Positions 1 to 6,000 of a stretch of 9,239 nucleotides of DNA are shown in pieces (positions within the stretch are counted from its first letter, which is position 1; each line of letters begins with the position of its first letter). The DNA comes from Candidatus Desantisbacteria bacterium CG1_02_38_46 (GTDB lineage Bacteria; Desantisbacteria; UBA1551; UBA1559). The stretch is from positions 1 to 9,239 of the forward strand of contig MNUO01000035.1 of NCBI GenBank assembly GCA_001871015.1. Reading direction: 5' to 3'. The notes under the pieces were generated by a model. That model did not search any database. It was not told where the DNA came from and saw only the letters and a list, made by a program, of their open reading frames with translations. The translations under genes were made by a program, and so were the position numbers.

Positions 1-151
1 TTTCTTTATTCTCTATACCTTCTGCGGCTAGAAGAATTATTTTTGCTCTAACTACATTTTTGTAAGGTGCTGTATATTTTCTGGTCAAAGATGTCAAACA
101 GTTCCTTTCTTCTTTGGTCAGAATAATTTTAAATGGGCTTTTTCTCGGCAT
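1..151 (-). CDS. IS630-family transposase, N-terminal 50 codons (runs off left edge)
   Basis: The reverse strand from the ATG at 151 reads MPRKSPFKIILTKEER..., then RKYTAPYKNVVRAKIILLAA and EGIENKE at the edge. This is the typical start of IS630/Tc1-mariner-type transposases: a basic leader followed by the first helix-turn-helix of the DNA-binding domain. The DDE catalytic domain lies outside the window, so it is unknown whether the enzyme is intact. The start is supported by a purine-rich ribosome-binding stretch (AAGGAAGGGGG, 167-157) five bases upstream and by a strong promoter at 182-210. IS630 elements insert at TA dinucleotides. The element's end should lie a few tens of bases upstream of the promoter, about where the neighbouring plus-strand transposase loses its N-terminus. 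This suggests IS630 inserted into or against an older element. The family call rests on recognised N-terminal motifs only. Confidence 0.8.
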   Translation of the reverse strand, partial: MPRKSPFKIILTKEERNCLTSLTRKYTAPYKNVVRAKIILLAAEGIENKE

Positions 152-181
152 AATATCCCCCTTCCTTATAAGATAGGAGAT

Positions 182-210
182 ATTATACCACAACTTCAGC
201 CAAAAGTCAA
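182..210 (-). promoter_or_regulatory. sigma-70-type promoter of the IS630 transposase
   Basis: On the minus strand there is a -35 box TTGACT (210-205), a 17-base spacer and a perfect -10 box TATAAT (187-182). Transcription would begin near 175 and give a leader of about 25 bases before the ATG at 151. It points leftward out of the window, away from the plus-strand transposase remnant. This is the clearest promoter in the window. Confidence 0.75.
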
Positions 211-231
211 GAATAATACATAACATTACTT

Positions 232-1038
232 ATGAAGAGAACCACTAAGGAGGTCTATTATGCGGAAAAACGGTCTAGAAAAAGAAGGACTACTCAAGGT
301 TCTAAATGTTACTTCTATCAGCGTTGGTTCTGTAAAGATTGCCAGAGGCCTTTTAAGCCATCCCGAAATAATAAAGGGAAGATAAACTTTTCCTTCAAGG
401 TTAAAATCTGTAATCTTTACTATGACTCTGAAGCCAGTTATCGGGCAGTGCACCGACAATTCAAGGGCATAATTAGTGATCTTCTTCCTGAATTCTTTGG
501 TGTAAGTCAACGGCTGCTACCGAAGATACCACATCAGTTCTGTACTTATCACGCCTTAAAGGCAACAGAACGATATGTAAAATATCATTACAGTGGTGGT
601 GATAAATTCTGGGCAAACCGATTCCTTTTCGTTACAAAGATTATCTGCCAGTGCAAGACTCTGGAAACAGCCCAGCGGGCTTTAGCTTATTTAGAACGCC
701 ACCAGGAAGAACTAAGACGGGCAAAACTCCTTAAGAGAATGAATATTCTACGGTTAAGATTTCCACATCTTATTAAGCATTTCCAGGATTCTAACTTAAG
801 ACCTGATAACAATATTATTGAGAATGTAATTAAGCAACTCAATCAAAAATTCAAAAAGGTTGCCGGGTTTGAAAAATTCCATACTGCTTTTAATTCCATC
901 AGCCTTTTAATTATGCACTATCGGTTTCACAAATTTACTTGTTCCAGAATACCAGGAAATAATGGAAAATCGCCATTAGAGCTTGCGGGGGTTGATACTT
1001 CTCATCTTAACTGGGTACGCTTTTCTCAAAGATCTTAA
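232..1038 (+). pseudogene. DDE/MULE-like transposase remnant, N-terminally truncated and lacking the first catalytic region
   Basis: The 268-residue frame begins in the middle of a zinc-ribbon-type domain. RWFCKDCQRPFKP (about residues 31-43) is the second knuckle and no first CxxC precedes it. A basic helix-turn-helix-like segment, YYDSEASYRAVHRQF (about 63-77), follows. The text then jumps directly to KGIISDLLPEFFGV with PHQFCTYHALKATERY, the region around the second catalytic Asp in mutator/MULE-like transposases. NNIIENVIKQLNQKFKK (about 193-209) holds the third acidic residue, Glu. The stretch normally carrying the first Asp, roughly 100 residues, is absent, so the protein should be catalytically dead. 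The ATG at 232 has no clear ribosome-binding site, and the frame is open only back to 217, so the true start is probably lost. The neighbouring IS630 end is the likely cause. The exact IS family is uncertain. Confidence 0.7.
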
Positions 1039-1041
1039 TTG

Positions 1042-1061
1042 TTGGAAATTATAATTTCCAA
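1042..1061. repeat. 20-bp perfect palindrome downstream of the transposase remnant
   Basis: TTGGAAATTATAATTTCCAA reads the same on both strands. It begins four bases after the transposase stop codon and overlaps by one base the outer arm of the large inverted repeat that follows. It could be a transcription end, a protein-binding site or part of an element end. No T-tract of the intrinsic-terminator type follows it. Confidence 0.75.
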
Positions 1062-1184
1062 TTGTGGATACTGACGCTCTGTGGAAACTATGGATAACAC
1101 AATGAAAGCGTGAAAGTGTGGTGGTTATCACACAGTTTCCACATCGCTTGGATAACCCTTCTGGTTACCCACAGTATCCACAAT
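1061..1184. repeat. interrupted inverted repeat (cruciform) packed with DnaA-box-like 9-mers
   Basis: The outer arms ATTGTGGATACTG (1061-1073) and CAGTATCCACAAT (1172-1184) are perfect 13-bp complements. The inner arms TGTGGAAACT (1080-1089) and AGTTTCCACA (1134-1143) are perfect 10-bp complements. GATAAC (1093-1098) pairs with GTTATC (1124-1129). A side hairpin, GGATAACC-CTTCT-GGTTACCC (1150-1170, one mismatch), sits in the right arm. Against the DnaA-box consensus TTATCCACA, one-mismatch sites occur at 1063-1071 (reverse), 1089-1097 (reverse), 1165-1173 and 1174-1182. Two-mismatch sites occur at 1080-1088 (reverse), 1135-1143 and 1147-1155 (reverse). An AT-rich stretch (1185-1243) follows. 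It may be an origin-like or replication-linked site, or the subterminal region of a transposon; the sequence alone does not decide. Confidence 0.7.
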
Positions 1185-1238
1185 ACTACTGCTAATTTTC
1201 AAATCTCTCTTTATTATTAACTCTAAATTCTGAAAGAT

Positions 1239-1475
1239 TTAAATGGGGTCAGAATGAGCTATCAGCAACCAATTTTGTATACGCTCCCAAGAATTGCGAA
1301 AATCAATATATTCATTGCCATCCACATCCCAGATTCTACATCCCTTTCCCCTGACAATCAATGCTGGTTCTTCATTTTTAAACCTCGGTGCTTTTGAATT
1401 TGTTGAACTGCCACCAGCAAGATAATTCAAACTTTCCTCATACTTTTCCCATGACTTTTTTACAGAAAAAAACAC
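1239..1475 (-). pseudogene. glutamate-1-semialdehyde-aminomutase-like (class III) aminotransferase, N-terminal fragment cut by mobile DNA
   Basis: Residues 1-62 match the start of class III PLP-dependent aminotransferases of the glutamate-1-semialdehyde 2,1-aminomutase type: KKSWEKYEESLNYLAGG, then PALIVRGKGCRIWDVDGNEY followed by IDFRNS. Full-length members are about 430 residues; here the homology stops near base 1290. The last 15 or so codons (WERIQNWLLIAHSDPI) look foreign, and a stop follows in the inserted DNA. The PLP lysine and the whole catalytic domain are missing. The start is a GTG at 1475, chosen because AAGGAGG (1486-1480) lies four bases upstream. Such aminotransferases serve tetrapyrrole synthesis or, in divergent copies, amino-sugar and glycan pathways. 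The upstream secreted carbohydrate-active genes make the second role plausible, but this is inference. The rest of the gene may lie beyond the left edge or be lost. Confidence 0.8.
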
Positions 1476-1479
1476 CTCT

Positions 1480-1486
1480 CCTCCTT
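1480..1486 (-). promoter_or_regulatory. ribosome-binding site fixing the GTG start of the aminotransferase fragment
   Basis: AAGGAGG on the minus strand (1486-1480) lies four bases before the GTG at 1475-1473 and is the strongest Shine-Dalgarno match among the genes here. It sits only four bases from the arm of the palindromic element at 1491-1563, so the mRNA stem of that element would end right next to the ribosome-binding site. Confidence 0.7.
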
Positions 1487-1490
1487 AGTG

Positions 1491-1563
1491 AAATTAGGGA
1501 CGGGTTCTAATTTTGCACAAGGACACGGGAACGGACTCAAAAATTAGAACCCGTCCCTAATTT
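1491..1563. repeat. palindromic element (MITE/REP-like) with perfect 24-bp inverted repeats
   Basis: The arm 1491-1514 (AAATTAGGGACGGG...) is the exact reverse complement of 1540-1563 (...CCCGTCCCTAATTT). They are separated by a 25-base loop, 1515-1539, which carries GGACACGGGAACGG. No coding function is visible. On the minus strand the element supplies the last eight codons and the stop of the frame at 1974-1537. It also fills the whole space before the aminotransferase ribosome-binding site. A long stem with a conserved-looking loop fits a non-autonomous, transposase-mobilised repeat. As RNA it would form a very stable hairpin between two genes. It lacks the T-run expected of a plain intrinsic terminator. 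Confidence 0.85.
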
Positions 1564-1974
1564 CTCCCAGCCAAGCGAAACGGAACAAATGTTTCTGGAT
1601 GAGAAAAGAACTTTATCTTTGTATTTTAACAGGTTTCCTTTAAAGAGAACATATTTTTCTATTTCATTTTTTAATGAAAGAAAAATATATGAATTCTTTC
1701 CTGAGAAAGAGTGTTCCTGGTAGGATAGGGGAGCATCCTTTTCGCTTGTGTTAAAAAGTACCTGTTTGAGACCAAACTCATCCTGTATCTTTGTACCGAT
1801 AAGGTCTTTTTCTTCTATTGCATGAGCTTTTATGCCCAGTTTTTCTTCTTCTAATTCTTCTTTCTTTTCTTCTGTTTGTTTAAGAGCAAGAGAAACAGTG
1901 CCCATAAAATAATTTTCAGAAGCGGTATCTTTACCTATTATTTCAAATTTGAGAAAATATATATACGCCACCAT
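1537..1974 (-). pseudogene. C-terminal remnant of a second heparinase-type protein (145-codon frame)
   Basis: I see no complete domain, but two stretches resemble the C-terminal beta-sandwich of heparinase II/III-like proteins: SENYFMGTVSLALKQ (about residues 19-34) and GLKQVLFNTSEKD followed later by FKGNLLKYKDKVLFSSR with NICSVSLGWEK (about 112-138). The last is similar in pattern to IGKKLFESDYPLSLEID in the upstream 1643-residue protein, so it may be a paralogue's tail. The frame overlaps the end of that gene by 32 bases. The ATG at 1974 has no convincing ribosome-binding site, and the first 13 or so residues are just the other gene read in a different frame. A Glu/Lys-rich stretch lies at about 35-46. 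The frame ends KLGTGSNF-stop, entirely encoded by the palindromic element at 1491-1563. It is most likely a fragment left by rearrangement; a short expressed protein is not excluded. Confidence 0.5.
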
Positions 1975-3019
1975 CTTTACAACCAGCGACTATTTCTTCT
2001 TTACCATCTTTGTTTAAGTCTTCTACATTAATTACATTAACTCCTGAAGGAACAGGATATGTTCCGATTTCCTCTCCTTTTAAGGAATATATGGCAACTT
2101 CTCCATCTCCCTTTCCCAATACTAACTTTGGCTCTTCCAGAGAGCCTACTTTTGGCTCTTTTGGTGAAATAAGAGACGAAGAGTTGATAGGAGCGTCAAA
2201 GCTCTTCAAAAATATTTTTCCGCCATCTTTATCAAGAATATAAACAAAATTACTTGCTGAAGAGACAATTATTTCCTTAAAACCGTCTTTATTGACATCA
2301 AGAGGAATAATGGAGGTGATTCTGTCCCCACAGCTGATATTCCATTTTAATTTTCCTTTAGAATCCAGGCAATTCAGGGTGCCGTTATCAGTGCAGACAA
2401 AGACTTCCTCTTTACCGTCATTATCCAGGTCATAAGCACAGACTAAGTTAAAATGCGGGGTAGGGGAGCCAAATGTCCATATTTTTTCACCTCTGGAATC
2501 AAGAAGGTGGCACTGATAATACTGATTAGCTGCAATTAATTCTTTTTTTCCATCACCATTTACGTCACTGATAAAACCAGTGGTTGCCGGGTGAGCATAA
2601 ACATATTTCTTCCATTTTAACTTGCCCTTGCTATCCAGACAAAAATAATGCCAGTTACCCAATCCGCAGATTACTTCTTTTTCTCCGTCGTTATCTAAAT
2701 CTGAAACTAAGACTACTTTTACTCCTGCTTTGTAACCACCCCATCTGGAGAATTGATATTTCCATTTTAAATTACCTTTTTCGTCAAGGACGTAGAGGTT
2801 TTCGTCTTCTGAACCAATAAGCACTTCTGCTTTTCCGTCATTGTCAAGGTCATCAGTTGCAATAGAATTGATTCTTCCTTTGGTAGAATAAGACCACAGC
2901 TTTTCTGCCTTTTCGTTAAATACGTAGACATTTCTGTCTTCAGAGCCAACAGCAATCTCTTTTTTCCCGTCTCCGTCCAGGTCATAAACACAAAGTGAAG
3001 TAATAGATTTATCTGCTTT
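1943..3019 (-). repeat. eight propeller repeat units (FG-GAP/PQQ-like) at the C-terminus of the heparinase-like protein
   Basis: Units of about 45 residues follow the pattern D-x-D-x-D-G-x-x-E, a short strand (EIAVGSEDGNVYVL-like) and then a K/LKWKY-like strand. Calcium-type loops stand at residues 1298-1306, 1342-1350, 1392-1400, 1437-1445, 1482-1490, 1526-1534 and 1619-1627. Spacing is 44-50 residues except for the last gap of 93. That gap contains a unit (about 1560-1605, LVLGKGDGEVAIYSLKGEEI) with no Asp loop. The eight units suggest an eight-bladed propeller used as a binding or scaffolding head. At the DNA level the KLKWK codons give recurring TTCCATTTTAA on the plus strand. Confidence 0.85.
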
Positions 3020-6000
3020 AGCCCGGGCAAGTAATTTCATATTCTTTGTTGGTCTTTCTTTTTTAGCTTCTTCCACGGTTTCTTCAGAGACAATTTTTTG
3101 TTTCTGTAAACTTGAGTTTATTTCATTTAATATTGAAGAGTCAAGAGAAAACGAGAGCTCATAAGTTCCCTTAGAAAGAGTAAGAGAAATTCCATCTTTT
3201 CCTTCTTCTATCCTGGAAGATGGAGAAATCAAGACTTGCTTCAAAGGAAGGGGGAACGTAATCTTTACTTCGTTATTATTCTCATTTATAATCTTTGCCT
3301 TTCCTTTAGCTAAGTCAATTTCAAGGGATAAAGGATAATCAGATTCAAAGAGTTTTTTTCCTATGCTTAAAGAGATTCCCTGAACAATGCTGAATATGTC
3401 TTTAGTCAGATGGAACATCTTTGCTTCAAGAGAAAATACAGGAGAAGAGAACTCTTTTTCACATATTCCTGCAAAAGAAGTATATGTTTCTGTTTCTTTT
3501 TCTCCTCTTATTCTTACGACAGTAGGAGCAATCTTTGACACTGTATAGGTGCAACCTTTAGTTTCAGGAGTAGCATAGAGAAGGTTAAGAAAAGCGTAAT
3601 CTTCATCTTTCTTTAATTTAATATTCTTATCCTGGTAGAGAATTTTCCAGATTGGGTCAGCATAAGTATAACTCCCCCAGCCAGGTCCCTCTTCTTCTTT
3701 TACATTCAATTGTGCATCACCTGCCTGAACAACGTTTAATAATTCTCCTGATTCTCTCTTTACAGAGGAAAAGTTCATATTTTCTGCTTCAACAACAATC
3801 TTGTTCTTTGTTTCCTTATTTATGAATTCAATTCTGTCCATTACTACTCCAGGCCCTTCTCTTAAAGTAATAAAGAAGTTATAAATTTTTGAATTATCGA
3901 GTTTAAGAAGTAAAGGACCTCCTCTTCCTCCCCATTCCAATCCGCTTGGACCAATCCTACTAAGTGGAATATGAAAAGCATCCAGACGTTTTCCATCCAT
4001 ATCTACCCACAGGGAATCATGAGAACCGTCAGTCCCATAGGCAAAAATGCTTACTTCATAATTCCCTTTTTCTAAATAGATATCAAATGAGAGGCAGGAA
4101 TCATGGCTATCAAATTCTATTACTTTGTTTCCGCTTGCCCCCTTATCTTCTTTTACCAAAATTAAACCACTGAGTGTACCGCCCTTCTGGTTAGCAATAA
4201 ATCTTTTGTTGGTAAGATGTATCTCTCCAGCAGTGCGCCAGAAAGTGCGAAAGAGATAATCTGCAGGAGTATTTGCTTTGACCTGGTCAATGAAAAGGAA
4301 ATATTCTCCTTTATTCCATATAATATTCCTGTACCAATCTACCTTATTATAATCCTTAAGATAAGTCTGGGCAAAACCTGTTAGAGGAAAATCAGCTAAA
4401 TATCCCAGTCCGCACACAGCAGGAATAAGCTCATCTTCCCCGTCTCTTATAATAATCATTGTATTGTGATGCTTTGGAGCGCTGAGAATATAATCACCTT
4501 CGTCGAGGAACACTCTTTTGTTTTTGGCAAATCTGATAATAGAATTTCCATCAAGGTGTTTATGTCCTCCTGAAGAAAAACCATCAAGAAGAAGATATTC
4601 ATCCTCAGGATTAAATCCATTGCGAAAAGTAATTTTATCAAAAGTATTTTCATATGGAAGGTTAAATTTTGCATCTGGGAACTTAGTACTGAAAAACTCA
4701 TAAACTCCTTTATCTAAAGGACAAACCTTAACTCCAATGAAATCTTCTGGTATGACAGAACTGGCAAGAGAAGAGTGATAATTATGTAGATGCTTAGAAG
4801 TTTTCTTTTCAATCTTCTCAGCCATCCATGCCAATCTTCCATCATTATAATACCATGAAGCCATTCTTAATATTCTCAGAAGCCCTACATCACTAAAGAA
4901 ACCATGACCGCAGTCCCCAAACCGAGGTTCCCAGCCGAAATTATCAGTGCACATTATTCCCAATTCAGCGATTTTCTTAGCATTGCCATTTTCAAAAAAT
5001 TCTGTTTCCCCGCTGTTTAAAGCATAGACCATTGTATGAAATGGAACAAGCCATTGATAACCGGCAGAATCTTCCTGGGGTTTGAAAGATTTAAATTGAC
5101 CGCGGAAACACCTCTGTGCTAACTTCATCCAGTATTCTGCTTCGTTGACAAAAGGATAATATTTAAGAAGATATTCAGATACAAAATATAGACCTAAAGA
5201 AGAAAAACTTTCATGGTTATGTGGAATTTCATAAATATTGTTTTTTTCTCTATGTTTAGGTCCTGACATTTTCCAACAATTGACTGTAGCTTTAGCATAG
5301 TCAATAAAATATTGAACCACTTCTTCTCTTTCTTCGTCAGTAATTACAGGGCATTCTTCTATCTGGTCCCAGGCAATGAGGAGTACCCACATTTCAAAAG
5401 TAAAAAGTGCTTCCATTTTAGGGTCTCTTATAGATACAGCATGGGCAAGCATTCTTTCTTTGGCTAAATTTGCCCAGCGTGGGTCTCCTGAAAGATAATA
5501 ATTTCTTGCAAATCCTATAGCTATATTTGCACAATTTCTGGTCATTCCCCATCCACGATAAAAAGTATCTCCTTCCCTGAATTTCTTTGCGTCTTCTAAG
5601 TATTGTTTCTCCTGTTCCTTAGAAAGGGATGGAACACCTGCAAGACTACTTTTTACAATAATTGCTGGTTCAATAATAAAGTCTTTTCCTGGCTTAAGTA
5701 AGGATAAAAATTTGTCTACTGCAAGATTAAAACCTTCTTTTTCGCTTGCTCCAATAAAGACAATGTTTTTACCGTATCCAAAGGGATTGTAGATTGTTCT
5801 TATCTCATAACCATTGCCTCCGGGAAAATAAGCATCGCAATAAATATAATAGTGGTGGTAGAGTCTTTGTGCAAGTTTACCGGAGTCTAAATTTCCCAGA
5901 AGGATAATGTTGGACTTTTTTAAATCTTCCTCAGTTACCAGGGAATCAAGTTTTATTTCTAAATTTACACCTGTATATTCCTGTATTTTCTTCTGAATGA

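Larger units (their letters stand above)
1..1289. mobile_element. composite of nested or degenerate insertion elements that truncates the aminotransferase gene
   Basis: Everything from the left edge to about 1289 appears to be mobile DNA: the IS630 5' end (1 to about 215), a decayed plus-strand transposase (232-1038), a palindrome, a large interrupted inverted repeat and an AT-rich tail. The right boundary is inferred from where aminotransferase homology stops, after the DFRNS codons ending at 1290. The motif TGGGGTCAGAAT (1244-1255) resembles sequences seen at ends of palindromic or insertion elements, but no matching partner end is visible in the window. Exact termini and target duplications therefore cannot be assigned. 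The left end lies outside the window. Confidence 0.6.

Noticed and set aside
226-510. 94-codon minus-strand frame opposite the transposase remnant
   Set aside because: It overlaps recognisable transposase coding sequence on the other strand, has no ribosome-binding site and no recognisable domain; it is a shadow frame.
1061-1184. Integron attC site or riboswitch as an explanation for the large inverted repeat
   Set aside because: There is no GTTRRRY/RYYYAAC core pair flanking it and no integrase nearby, and the region has no riboswitch-like conserved loops; DnaA-box-like repeats explain it better.
1244-1255. TGGGGTCAGAAT as a defined terminal inverted repeat of the mobile element
   Set aside because: No complementary partner end was found in the window, so an element boundary cannot be supported from it.
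1491-1563. Plain Rho-independent terminator
   Set aside because: The stem is 24 bp with a 25-base loop and no trailing T-run on either strand; the perfect arms and loop fit a mobile palindromic element better, though it may still affect the transcript.
2010-2820. Plus-strand frames of 77-78 codons within the propeller region
   Set aside because: They lie opposite clear propeller repeats and are Ser/Leu/Pro-rich antisense translations typical of shadow frames.
1943-3019. CRISPR or tandem DNA repeat array, suggested by recurring TTCCATTTTAA
   Set aside because: The recurrences are codons for K-L-K-W-K strands in propeller units; spacing follows protein repeats, and the rest of each unit differs in DNA.
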